Source: Prevotellamassilia sp. (GTDB lineage: Bacteria > Bacteroidota > Bacteroidia > Bacteroidales > Bacteroidaceae). Taken from it: a stretch of 58,569 nucleotides of DNA. The stretch is from assembly GCA_009775705.1 (NCBI GenBank), contig VSQE01000005.1, positions 1 through 58,569 of the forward strand, given 5' to 3'. Shown here one piece after another: positions 34,939 through 43,438 of this stretch (position 1 is the stretch's first letter; each line of letters starts with the position of its first letter). The position numbers and the translations under genes are program-made. The notes below the pieces were generated by a model, which saw only the letters and a list, made by a program, of their open reading frames with translations, had not been told where the DNA came from and did not search any database.

Positions 34939-35745
34939 TTAGTTATTGGTTTCCATTTTCGTCTCCGTCACCTGCAACACTCCTTCGGCATCATTATAGA
35001 CAAAGGCAATGACGGACATATTCTCCACCTTCCAGTAGTCCTGCGGCTCATAGCTGAACGTCTGGGACAGGATCCCGCTGGCCGGCACCACAACGTGCTC
35101 GCCCCAGGCCCCGTTGACCGAAGCACGGAACACGTGGTTGTGCTCGTATTTAAGGTCGGCCGGCTGGCCGCCGGGCATGCTCTGGTAACCGAGGATATGG
35201 CTCTCAACCAACCACACCTGTAGGTTTCCGTCGACAGCTTCTTTGTTCGTCGCCTCCACCTCCACAGTGATGTCTATCCTGCCCTCTTCGGCATTGCTGA
35301 CAGCCTGAGCGGACAGTTCCACCTTGGGAACCATCTGCAAGCGCTCCACCACGCGGGCGGACCAGGCCGGATAGTTCAGTATATCATTTGTCCTATCTAC
35401 GATTCCTTTTGGGAAACCCAGCTGCACGATGCCCCAATGGCTGATATAGTCCTCGCCCTCGCTGTTGGCCAGCCCGTAAGGTACGGGAAAAGAATTGGTG
35501 TTTCCGCCGCCATGTATCGCCACGGAAATCACATGCTCCGCACCGTATGTCTTCTGGATTGCCTTCAGCGCCTCGGCAGCACGGGGACAATTGACGCAAC
35601 GCTGTCCCGTGAAGTCCTCCACCAGCACATTCTTCATCGGAGTAAATTCTATGGGGCCTGTCAGCCGGTCTTCTTCGGCAATGTCGTCGCAGGCGGCAAG
35701 GAACGGAAGCGCTAAAAACAGATATTTGATATTTCTGGGATTCAT
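34939..35745 (-). CDS. Omp28-family outer-membrane lipoprotein
   Basis: A 268-residue lipoprotein of the Omp28 group. A lipobox-like L-A-A-C is at about residues 16-19. A thioredoxin-like segment V-E-D-F-T-G-Q-R-C-V-N-C-P-R-A carries a C-x-x-C motif near 50-53, followed by H-G-G-G and a beta-rich C-terminal half. Omp28 is a known Porphyromonas outer-membrane protein; the C-x-x-C suggests thiol redox or binding, which has not been shown here. It lies 14 bases upstream of the type IX cargo gene and 15 bases after the barrel gene. Confidence 0.82.
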   Translation of the reverse strand: MNPRNIKYLFLALPFLAACDDIAEEDRLTGPIEFTPMKNVLVEDFTGQRCVNCPRAAEALKAIQKTYGAEHVISVAIHGGGNTNSFPVPYGLANSEGEDYISHWGIVQLGFPKGIVDRTNDILNYPAWSARVVERLQMVPKVELSAQAVSNAEEGRIDITVEVEATNKEAVDGNLQVWLVESHILGYQSMPGGQPADLKYEHNHVFRASVNGAWGEHVVVPASGILSQTFSYEPQDYWKVENMSVIAFVYNDAEGVLQVTETKMETNN

Positions 35746-35760
35746 TTGTTCGCGAAGGAC

Positions 35761-37491
35761 TTAGAAATTAAAATTATAGGAAAGCTGTATACCTTTGCTG
35801 GCCGGCACAAGACGGCACACACCGCCGGAGCAGTTATAGCCGGCACGGGTCTTTCCGTAAGAAACTTGCAGACGGTGGGCCTTGTGAGTGAAGCAGGCCG
35901 CTGCCATATAATAATGGACCTTGTTGGTCTTGCCCGAAACGGAAGCATCGGGCACATGCGCATTGTACATGTCGGAGACCGTAAACATCAGGGACGGAAG
36001 CACCGACAGTTCCAGCAGACCGTACCACCAGTCCTTCTGGTCCTGATCCGTGTGGAGATACTGGGCTTCGCCGCGGAGCGTGAGCTTCTTGCTCAGATTA
36101 TATTTGCCCTCGGCTACGGCGATGTTCGCCTTCACCGTTCCGCCGTGTCCCTCCACGATGGTCTGGTTGTAGCGCTGGTTCATATACATCAGATTGAGCT
36201 TGAACCTGCGGGAGAGTTTTTTCTCCACCTGCACGTTGATATCCTGATAATAGATCTCATCCCCCACCTTGAAAAATTTCGAGGTATATCCCTCCGTTCC
36301 TCTCACGTCGCTGACAACTGCCCCGGAAGCATCCGTGACAGGAGTGCGGTCGATGGAACGGATGTGGGAGAAGTTCACCTTCACGTTGGTGCCGTATTTT
36401 CCGCCGAGCAGTGTCCGGCGCTTGAAGTTATAGCCCAGTTCCGCCTGGTAGGCCCATTCGCCCAACACGTTCTGCGTGGCGTAGGGATAAAGAGCGGCCA
36501 GCGCATAAGTGTGCTGCATGGAGAAGGCCGGGAGATGATTGATACAAGAGGAGATTCCATCGGCCGTTCTGTCACTGCGGTAGCTCATGTTCTCGCTGCG
36601 CTTGGCCTGAAGCAGAAGGCTCATGCCGCGTCTGGAATATGAGCCGGACAGCAGGAGGGCATTTCCTTTCCGATAGATGTAGTTATTGTCGAACGAAGGG
36701 TCCTGGCCTTTCCAGGCATATTCGGCCAACAGGTTGTAGCCCCCCTTCTGGAAGTTGGCGCGCACGTCAAATGCCGCGATGTTTTTGGGAAGATTCAACT
36801 TATAGGCTCCCAGGATGTCGGTTCCGAACTCATCCTGCTGCCCTGTGGACTGCAATTTCAGAATGTCGGTATCGTCTTCGTGCTTGCTCACGGCCGAGAA
36901 ACCGAGCGTAAGGCGGGTGCCCGACTCCTCCATACGGCGGAACCAGCTGTCGAGGCTCATCTCCAAATCGCCGCCATAGACCCAGGAATCATTATGATGC
37001 CAATAACGACGCTGCTTTCCTCCGAGAAGTTTCAGGTTCACACCGTTGAACGACTTGACAAGCAGACGGCCGCCACGCAGGGAGTTGTCTATACCCAGAC
37101 TGCGCTCCTCGTAGGTGCGGAAAATAAGTCCTGAACCGAACTGATCGTAGAAATCGCCGGCCGTAAGCTCCAGCCCTTTATACTGACCCGCAAAGTAGAA
37201 GTACGGAACTCCGCGTCCCTTGAATCCCGGTTCAAAACCGGGCAGCGGATGCTCCAAGCCTTCGAAACGAGCTCCTGCCGAAAAGTATTTGCTCATCAGG
37301 TGCATCTCGGCGTATGTGTTGGTCAGCGACCAGTTATCGCGATGGGCATCGATCTTGGAATCTTCCTGCGGGAAGAGCACATCACTTTGAACACTTCCTT
37401 TCAGAACGATCTTTTTCCCCAGGTCTTCCTGGGCAGACACCGACAGCGCGGTCAGTGCACAGCCCAGCAAGGCCGTATGTAAATATCTCAT
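35761..37491 (-). CDS. Outer-membrane beta-barrel protein, DUF6029-like
   Basis: A 576-residue exported protein. Signal peptide MRYLHTALLGCALTALSVSAQ. The rest is made of alternating hydrophobic beta strands with aromatic ends, for example Y-F-Y-F-A-G-Q-Y-K-G-L-E-L-T-A-G-D-F-Y. It ends Y-N-F-N-F, the terminal aromatic residue typical of outer-membrane barrels. It resembles the DUF6029 proteins found next to Omp28 genes in Bacteroidota. Its function is not known; presumably it partners with the Omp28 lipoprotein and the type IX-like protein downstream. Confidence 0.75.
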   Translation of the reverse strand: MRYLHTALLGCALTALSVSAQEDLGKKIVLKGSVQSDVLFPQEDSKIDAHRDNWSLTNTYAEMHLMSKYFSAGARFEGLEHPLPGFEPGFKGRGVPYFYFAGQYKGLELTAGDFYDQFGSGLIFRTYEERSLGIDNSLRGGRLLVKSFNGVNLKLLGGKQRRYWHHNDSWVYGGDLEMSLDSWFRRMEESGTRLTLGFSAVSKHEDDTDILKLQSTGQQDEFGTDILGAYKLNLPKNIAAFDVRANFQKGGYNLLAEYAWKGQDPSFDNNYIYRKGNALLLSGSYSRRGMSLLLQAKRSENMSYRSDRTADGISSCINHLPAFSMQHTYALAALYPYATQNVLGEWAYQAELGYNFKRRTLLGGKYGTNVKVNFSHIRSIDRTPVTDASGAVVSDVRGTEGYTSKFFKVGDEIYYQDINVQVEKKLSRRFKLNLMYMNQRYNQTIVEGHGGTVKANIAVAEGKYNLSKKLTLRGEAQYLHTDQDQKDWWYGLLELSVLPSLMFTVSDMYNAHVPDASVSGKTNKVHYYMAAACFTHKAHRLQVSYGKTRAGYNCSGGVCRLVPASKGIQLSYNFNF

Positions 37492-37534
37492 GTCTTAATC
37501 CGAATAATAATTTCCGTACGTGTCCGGAGTTTTC

Positions 37535-38038
37535 TTATTTACTCTCTCCCTTGGCGGCAATCAGTTCGCGTACCTTCTCGATCAGGTGCTCTTCTCCGCC
37601 TTCGGTATATCCGCTGCGACTCATGGCGATTTTTCCATCACCGTCAACAATGAAGACGTGAGGTATCAGGTTGACTCCCATCGCCCGCTTGAAATCGCTG
37701 TTGGGATCGAGCAGAACCTCGTATTCCCATCCGTTACCGTCTACCAGCGGTTTCACTTTCTGGATGTTCTGGGCCTGGTCTATGGAGATGGCTATCACTT
37801 TCACTCCGGTCTCTTCCTGCCAGTCGGCATAGACTTCGCTAATCGCTTTCAGTTCGCGGTTACAGGGTTTGCACCATGTGGCGAAAAAACTGATGATAAA
37901 CGGTTTGCCGTCATTTTGCAACAGAGCGGTGTCGACACTTTTTCCGTTGATGTCCTTCAAGACCACGGAAGGTAACTGGGCAAAAGAACTGACGAATATG
38001 CCAAAAAGAACCAGAATGCTGAAAATGATTTTCTTCAT
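37535..38038 (-). CDS. TlpA-like periplasmic thioredoxin-family protein
   Basis: A 167-residue exported thioredoxin-fold protein. Signal peptide MKKIIFSILVLFGIFVSSFAQ, then the active site F-F-A-T-W-C-K-P-C-N-R-E near residues 51-62 and the cis-proline region L-I-P-H-V-F-I-V-D near 125. TlpA/ResA-type proteins reduce or exchange disulfides in exported proteins. First gene of a minus-strand operon with the barrel, Omp28 and type IX-like genes, so it may handle cysteines in those proteins. A -7 element (TAAATTTG) lies 34 bases upstream. Confidence 0.9.
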   Translation of the reverse strand: MKKIIFSILVLFGIFVSSFAQLPSVVLKDINGKSVDTALLQNDGKPFIISFFATWCKPCNRELKAISEVYADWQEETGVKVIAISIDQAQNIQKVKPLVDGNGWEYEVLLDPNSDFKRAMGVNLIPHVFIVDGDGKIAMSRSGYTEGGEEHLIEKVRELIAAKGESK

Positions 38039-38071
38039 GATGTTTTATAGGTATTATGTTATAATATCTGG

Positions 38072-38079
38072 CAAATTTA
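38072..38079 (-). promoter_or_regulatory. -7 element of the TlpA-Omp28 operon
   Basis: TAAATTTG on the minus strand, followed by C, 34 bases before the TlpA-like start codon. The -33 box is not clear. Confidence 0.5.
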
Positions 38080-38128
38080 TTAAAAACCGTTGACATATTC
38101 CGCAGCCAATGGCATTATTTACAAAAAT

Positions 38129-38174
38129 CGGACCTGCCGGACCTATGGGTTTAATGGGTCCGACAGGCCTGATT
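38129..38174 (-). terminator. Terminator downstream of sufB
   Basis: 17-base arms with two mismatches and two wobble pairs (38129-38145 with 38155-38171). On the minus strand they are followed by ATTTTTG. It ends the cvpA-sufB unit before the TlpA operon. Confidence 0.7.
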
Positions 38175-38177
38175 TTA

Positions 38178-39653
38178 TCATCCCACACTGCCTTCGAGCG
38201 AGACGCTCAGCAGTTTCTGGGCTTCGACAGCAAATTCCATCGGTAATTTGTTGATCACTTCCTTCGCATAGCCGTTCACAATGAGATCCACTGCCGATTC
38301 GGTCGGTATGCCGCGCTGGTTGCAATAAAACAGCTGGTCTTCGGAAATCTTGGAAGTGGTGGCTTCGTGCTCCACCACGGCATTGTCATTATGCACGTCA
38401 ATGTAAGGAAACGTATGCGCGCCGCTCGTACTGCTCAGGAGCAGGGAATCGCAGGAAGAATAATTGCGCGATCCGTCGGCCTTCGTTCCCATCTTGACAA
38501 GGCCGCGATAGGAGTTCTGGCTGTGGCCTGCGGAAATACCTTTGGAGACAATGGTGGAGCGCGTGTTCCGGCCGATGTGGATCATCTTGGTACCGGTATC
38601 GGCCTCCTGACGGTTGTTGGTCACCGCCACGCTGTAGAACTCAGCCTGCGAGTTGTCACCCTGCAACACACAGGAGGGATATTTCCAAGTGATGGCCGAA
38701 CCCGTCTCTACCTGCGTCCAGGAAAGTTTGGAATTGTCGCCTCGCAACTGGCCTCGCTTGGTGACGAGATTGTACACGCCACCCCGCCCTTCGGCATCAC
38801 CGGGATACCAGTTCTGCACGGTGCTGTACTTCACCTCGGCATCCTTTTCCACGACAATCTCGACAATGGCGGCATGCAGTTGGTTTTCATCACGCATGGG
38901 AGCGGTGCATCCTTCAAGATAGCTCACATAACCTCCCTCCTCACAAACAATGAGGGTACGCTCGAATTGGCCGGTGTTGCGGGCATTGATGCGGAAATAA
39001 GTGGACAGTTCCATCGGACAACGCACACCGCGCGGGATATAGACGAAGGAACCGTCGGAGAATACGGCACTGTTCAGGGCGGCAAAATAGTTGTCGCGAT
39101 AGGGCACGACCGTGCCCAGGTATTTGCGCACCAGCTCGGGATTCTCGCGGACGGCCTCGCTGATGGAGCAGAAAATGATGCCTTTCTCCTGCAACTTCTC
39201 CTTAAAGGTGGTCTTCACGGAGACACTGTCCATGACAGCATCGACCGCCACTCCGGCAAGCACCATACGCTCCTCAAGGGGAATGCCCAGCTTGTCGAAA
39301 GTCTTCATGAGTTCGGGGTCGATCTCCTTCTTCCCCGCATCACGGGATTTCTTCGTGGGGTCGGCATAATAGGAAATGGCCTGATAGTCTATGACGGGCA
39401 AACTGACATGTGCCCAATCGGGCTGCTGCAAGGTCTGCCAATAGCGGTATGCCTTCAGTCGAAACTCAAGCATCCATTCGGGTTCTTCCTTTTTGGAGGA
39501 AATGAGGCGGACCACGTCTTCATTAAGGCCTTTCTCAATGATTTCGGTATGGACGTCGGTGACAAATCCGTACTCGTATTTTTTTTCGGCGACTTCGCGC
39601 ACCAGACGGTTCTTCTCCTCTCCTCCCGTCTCCAACGGCTTTTTCGTTTCCAT
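38178..39653 (-). CDS. sufB: Fe-S cluster assembly scaffold SufB
   Basis: A 491-residue SufB of normal length. The N-terminus has Y-G-F-V-T-D-V-H, then the family core Y-I-P-R-G-V-R-C-P-M-E-L-S-T-Y-F-R-I-N, V-S-Y-L-E-G-C-T-A-P, Y-S-T-V-Q-N-W-Y-P and near the end Y-I-D-V-H-N-D-N-A-V-V-E-H-E-A-T-T-S-K. SufB is the scaffold of the SufBCD complex that builds Fe-S clusters in the cytoplasm. Here no sufC, sufD or sufS follows: a terminator comes 4 bases after the stop and then an unrelated operon. It starts 5 bases after cvpA. Confidence 0.97.
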   Translation of the reverse strand: METKKPLETGGEEKNRLVREVAEKKYEYGFVTDVHTEIIEKGLNEDVVRLISSKKEEPEWMLEFRLKAYRYWQTLQQPDWAHVSLPVIDYQAISYYADPTKKSRDAGKKEIDPELMKTFDKLGIPLEERMVLAGVAVDAVMDSVSVKTTFKEKLQEKGIIFCSISEAVRENPELVRKYLGTVVPYRDNYFAALNSAVFSDGSFVYIPRGVRCPMELSTYFRINARNTGQFERTLIVCEEGGYVSYLEGCTAPMRDENQLHAAIVEIVVEKDAEVKYSTVQNWYPGDAEGRGGVYNLVTKRGQLRGDNSKLSWTQVETGSAITWKYPSCVLQGDNSQAEFYSVAVTNNRQEADTGTKMIHIGRNTRSTIVSKGISAGHSQNSYRGLVKMGTKADGSRNYSSCDSLLLSSTSGAHTFPYIDVHNDNAVVEHEATTSKISEDQLFYCNQRGIPTESAVDLIVNGYAKEVINKLPMEFAVEAQKLLSVSLEGSVG

Positions 39654-39658
39654 AGCTG

Positions 39659-40249
39659 TCAGCGTATACGGCTCCTGTCGGGACTTCTAAACGGGTGCAT
39701 TTCTACCCATACTGTATCGGGCCGGGAGGCGGAAACCGTATCGGACAAAAATTCGTCGTTTCTTTCACTCCCGCCGGTGAAGGCTTTCTCCTCCACCTTA
39801 TCAAAAAGGAATGTCAGCACTCCCTCGACCGGACGGAACAGACGGCTCTCGTCCGCTTTCCGGGCATCCATAATGTGCAGCGCGCTCATCACATTGAAGA
39901 CGCAGCTCATCAGCACCAGATATTTGGAAAAGGAAACGGCGGCACCAAGCAGGCTGTTGGGCAAGCCGAAGTGCATTCCTTCAAGAGCTTTGGTCAGGAT
40001 ATTGGCCATAAAGCCCAAAGCTATCGGCACAATGATCCAGAGGATGAAAAAAGCCACGATGCTGGTGAACATATTGGTCTCGCTGCCGCTGACGGAAAGG
40101 TACTCTCCCAGTGTGGAATAGAACAGGGCCGCCACCAGAAGACCGGCCAGAAATCCCAGACTGGAAACCAGTTCTTTCAGAAAACCGTTGCGCCAGCCGC
40201 TCACCAAGGCCCAGACGGTCAGGACAATAATAAAAATATCTATAAACAT
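39659..40249 (-). CDS. cvpA: CvpA family membrane protein
   Basis: A 196-residue protein from the ATG at 40249 (M-F-I-D-I-F-I-I-V-L-T-V-W), the usual CvpA start; an upstream ATG at 40276 would add nine residues. It has four membrane helices, with G-W-R-N-G-F-L-K-E-L in the first loop, and a C-terminal acidic tail. CvpA proteins are linked to colicin V production and envelope stress in other bacteria; the biochemical role is unclear. In Bacteroidota the gene commonly lies between infB and sufB, as here. Confidence 0.85.
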   Translation of the reverse strand: MFIDIFIIVLTVWALVSGWRNGFLKELVSSLGFLAGLLVAALFYSTLGEYLSVSGSETNMFTSIVAFFILWIIVPIALGFMANILTKALEGMHFGLPNSLLGAAVSFSKYLVLMSCVFNVMSALHIMDARKADESRLFRPVEGVLTFLFDKVEEKAFTGGSERNDEFLSDTVSASRPDTVWVEMHPFRSPDRSRIR

Positions 40250-40322
40250 AGTTCGTATAAATAATAAATGGTACACCTGCCGGCCGGACTAACCTTCCGC
40301 GGCCGTCGCGACACCGACCGGT

Positions 40323-40330
40323 GCAAAATT
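40323..40330 (-). promoter_or_regulatory. -7 element upstream of cvpA-sufB
   Basis: TAATTTTG on the minus strand, followed by C, 73 bases before the cvpA start and after the infB terminator. It suggests separate transcription of cvpA-sufB. Confidence 0.45.
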
Positions 40331-40416
40331 ACGCCTATTTTCCGAAGTGCGGAAATTTTATCCCCGCTTTTTCCACAGGCTGCATCCGCTTCCGTCCCGC
40401 AAAACAAGCAAAACAG

Positions 40417-40447
40417 GACGCGCCTCTTGTCCGGCAAGAGACGCGCC
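40417..40447 (-). terminator. Terminator downstream of infB
   Basis: GC-rich 13-base arms with two imperfect positions (40417-40429 with 40435-40447). On the minus strand they are followed by a T-rich stretch CTGTTTTGCTTGTTTT. It lies 29 bases after the infB stop. Confidence 0.72.
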
Positions 40448-40476
40448 CTGAATATACAGTCTGCTTCTGCAAAAAC

Positions 40477-43272
40477 TTACAGTTTCTGCTTGATCTGAAC
40501 TTCCTGATAGGTCTCGATGATGTCTCCCTCCTTGATGTCGTTGCAGTTCGAGAGAGAGATACCGCACTCGAAGTTTGTGGTAACTTCCTTCACGTCGTCC
40601 TTGAAACGCTTCAGCGCATTGATGTCGCCGGTGAAGATCACGATGCCGTCGCGGATAAGACGCGCCTTGTCGGAACGTTTCACCTTTCCGTCGATCACAT
40701 ACGCACCGGCCACATAGCCCACCTTGGAAATGTGGTAAACCTGACGCACTTCGATGGTTGCCGTCATCTCTTCCTTCACCACCGGCTCAAGCATACCTTC
40801 CATGGCTTCCTTCACTTCCTCGATAGCATCGTAGATGACGGAATACTGACGGATCTCCACGCCTTCCTTCTCGGCCAATTTCCGCGCGGGCTGGCTGGGA
40901 CGCACCTGAAAGCCTACGATAACGGCCTGCGAGGCAGCCGCCAGCGTCACATCGTTTTCGGAGATCTGTCCCACTCCCTTGTGGATCACGTTGACAGCGA
41001 TGGTCTCCGTAGAGAGTTTGATGAAGGAGTCGCTGAGCGCCTCGACAGAGCCGTCCACGTCGCCCTTGACAATGATATTGAGTTCCTTGAAGGAGCCGAG
41101 TTTGATGCGGCGGCCCACCTCGTCGAGCGTAAGCATCTTGTGGGTGCGCAAATCCTGCTCACGCTGCAACTGCTCGCGCTTGTTGGCAATTTCGCGGGCC
41201 TCCTGTTCGGTGGTCATCACGTGAAACTGGTCGCCGGCCTGAGGCGCACCGTTGAAACCGAGCAGCGTGGCGGCCATCGCGGGTCCCACTTCGCTGACGC
41301 GCTGGTTGCGCTCGTTGAAAAGGGCCTTCACGCGACCGAAGTTGGTTCCGGCCAACACCACATCGCCCTGACGCAGCGTTCCGTTCGACACGAGCACCGT
41401 AGCCACGTAGCCACGGCCCTTGTCTAAAGAGGATTCTATCACCGTACCCACGGCATTGCGATCGGGATTGGCCTTCAGTTCGAGCATGTCGGCTTCGAGC
41501 AACACTTTCTCCAACAGGTCGGAAACTCCGAGACCCTTCTTGGCCGAGATGTCCTGGCTCTGATACTTTCCGCCCCACTCTTCCACCAAAAAGTTCATGG
41601 CGGCCAGCGCCTCCTTGATTTTGTCGGGGTTGGCGGCAGGTTTGTCAATCTTGTTGATGGCAAAGACAATGGGCACATTGGCCGCCACGGCATGATTGAT
41701 GGCCTCTTTGGTCTGCGGCATGATGTCATCGTCGGCCGCGATGATGATGATAGCGATGTCCGTCACCTGTGCTCCGCGGGCACGCATGGCGGTAAACGCC
41801 TCGTGTCCCGGAGTATCCAGGAACGTGATGCGCCGTCCGCTTTCCAGCTCCACATTATAGGCACCGATATGCTGCGTGATACCTCCGGCCTCGCCGGCAA
41901 TGACGTTGGCTTTGCGGATGTAGTCGAGCAGCGAGGTCTTTCCGTGGTCGACATGTCCCATCACCGTCACGATGGGCGCACGGGACTGAAGATCCTCCTC
42001 GTTGTCCTCCTCTTCGGCAATGGCCTCCTGCACGTCGGCACTGATGTATTCGGTCTTGTAGCCGAACTCTTCGGCCACGAGGTCGATGGTCTCGGCATCC
42101 ATGCGCTGGTTGATGCTGACCATGATGCCGATGCTCATGCACGTACCGATTACCTTCGTCACCGGAACATCCATCATCGTGGCCAATTCGTTGGCCGTCA
42201 CGAATTCAGTCAGCTTGAGCACCTTACTCTCGGCCTTCTGTTCCAGCATCTGTTCTTCCTGCTGGGCACGTGCCTGTTCGCGTTTCTCCTTGCGGTATTT
42301 TGCTCCTTTGGCCGTCTTGTTGTTCTTGTTCGTGAGGCGGGCCAGCGTCTCCCTTACCTGCTTTGCCACGTCCTCGTCCGAGATCTCGGGCTTCAGGACC
42401 TGTGCCTTGCGGTTACGCTCCTTGCTGCGTTTGCTTCCGCCGGCATTGCCGTTATTTCCGGAGGCGGCATTGTTTCCGTTCTGACGGTTGCGTCCGCCGT
42501 TCTGTCCGGACGGCTGGTTGGCCGCCGCGTTCACGTCCACGCGCTCTTTTCCGATGCGGGCACGTTTCTTCTTCTCGCCTCCGGCCGCGCCCTGCTGTCC
42601 TGCGGGCCGCTGCTGGCGATTCTTCTCCTCGCGTTCCTTGCGGCGCTCTTCCTTCGATTTCTTTTTGGGACGCGTGGTCTGGTTCAGGGTAGAAAGGTCT
42701 ATGGTGCCCAGCACTTTCGGAGCCGTGATCCCGGCCTGTGCGTGCAGACGGTACACACCGTCCACCTCCTCACCCATTGCCCGAGCGCGTTCCTCCACCG
42801 TAGGTTTCGGTTTGGAAATCTTATGCTCGGCGGGAGCCGGAGCCTCAACCGGAGCCGGCTTCACGGGTTCCTCTTTCTTCTCTTCGGGTTGCGGTGCCTT
42901 CGGCGCCTGCGGTTCGGTGGCGGGAGCGGACGGCTTCTCGGGACGGGAAGCGTTCAGGTCTATGGTGCCTTTCACCACGAATTGCGGGCGCATATCCTCA
43001 GGCACGGTGGTGCGTATCACCTCCTCGACGGGAGCCTTCTTCTCACGTATGGCCGGACGTTTTTCCTTCTGTCTGTTCTGAAGCAGTTTCTCTGCCTCAG
43101 TTCTCAGGTCCTTGTCGGCTCCGAACTCCTTACGCAGAAGTTCGTACTGCTCGTCCGTGATTTTCTCGCTGGGCGAGGCGTTGATGCTGAAGCCTTTCTT
43201 TCCGAGGAAATCGACCACCGTCTGAAGGCCTACATTGAATTCTTTAATTACTTTATTTAATCTGATACTCAT
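40477..43272 (-). CDS. infB: Translation initiation factor IF-2
   Basis: A 931-residue IF-2. It starts MSIRLNKVIKEFNVGLQTVVDFL (IF2_N domain), followed by a long low-complexity charged region rich in K, E, P, A and N (about 60-330). A second IF2_N-like domain is near 360-430, and the GTPase has G-H-V-D-H-G-K-T-S at about 440, D-T-P-G-H near 487 and N-K-I-D near 541. Domains II to IV follow. It places initiator tRNA on the small ribosomal subunit. It is part of the rimP-nusA-infB cluster. The N-terminal extension is long, as in other Bacteroidota. Confidence 0.98.
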   Translation of the reverse strand: MSIRLNKVIKEFNVGLQTVVDFLGKKGFSINASPSEKITDEQYELLRKEFGADKDLRTEAEKLLQNRQKEKRPAIREKKAPVEEVIRTTVPEDMRPQFVVKGTIDLNASRPEKPSAPATEPQAPKAPQPEEKKEEPVKPAPVEAPAPAEHKISKPKPTVEERARAMGEEVDGVYRLHAQAGITAPKVLGTIDLSTLNQTTRPKKKSKEERRKEREEKNRQQRPAGQQGAAGGEKKKRARIGKERVDVNAAANQPSGQNGGRNRQNGNNAASGNNGNAGGSKRSKERNRKAQVLKPEISDEDVAKQVRETLARLTNKNNKTAKGAKYRKEKREQARAQQEEQMLEQKAESKVLKLTEFVTANELATMMDVPVTKVIGTCMSIGIMVSINQRMDAETIDLVAEEFGYKTEYISADVQEAIAEEEDNEEDLQSRAPIVTVMGHVDHGKTSLLDYIRKANVIAGEAGGITQHIGAYNVELESGRRITFLDTPGHEAFTAMRARGAQVTDIAIIIIAADDDIMPQTKEAINHAVAANVPIVFAINKIDKPAANPDKIKEALAAMNFLVEEWGGKYQSQDISAKKGLGVSDLLEKVLLEADMLELKANPDRNAVGTVIESSLDKGRGYVATVLVSNGTLRQGDVVLAGTNFGRVKALFNERNQRVSEVGPAMAATLLGFNGAPQAGDQFHVMTTEQEAREIANKREQLQREQDLRTHKMLTLDEVGRRIKLGSFKELNIIVKGDVDGSVEALSDSFIKLSTETIAVNVIHKGVGQISENDVTLAAASQAVIVGFQVRPSQPARKLAEKEGVEIRQYSVIYDAIEEVKEAMEGMLEPVVKEEMTATIEVRQVYHISKVGYVAGAYVIDGKVKRSDKARLIRDGIVIFTGDINALKRFKDDVKEVTTNFECGISLSNCNDIKEGDIIETYQEVQIKQKL

Positions 43273-43406
43273 TCTTACTTAATTTGCGAATAACAATTCC
43301 CTTTTCAATTTACAAACAACGGTCTTGCGAAAATGCAGTGTGCGTCTTTTTACTTGCGAACAACAGATTTTGTAAGTGGGGCTGCCCGGCGGCAGAGGGT
43401 TCACAG

Positions 43407-43433
43407 ACTTGCAAATTCGCAGATTCGCAAATT
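43407..43433. repeat. Short TTCGCA repeats between nusA and infB
   Basis: Overlapping copies of GCAAATTCGCA / GATTCGCAAAT, partly palindromic (CAAATT ... AAATTTG), just downstream of the nusA stop. No function can be assigned. Confidence 0.4.
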
Positions 43434-43438
43434 TGAAA

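Noticed and set aside
38085..38100. TTGACA-like sequence suggesting a sigma-70 -35 box
   Set aside because: No matching -10 box, and promoters in this phylum use a different consensus; no plus-strand gene follows.
38367..40121. 584-codon plus-strand frame opposite sufB and cvpA
   Set aside because: sufB is unmistakable on the minus strand, and the antisense frame shows no family features.
41692..43260. 522-codon plus-strand frame opposite infB
   Set aside because: Antisense of the low-complexity IF-2 N-terminus; its composition mirrors that region.
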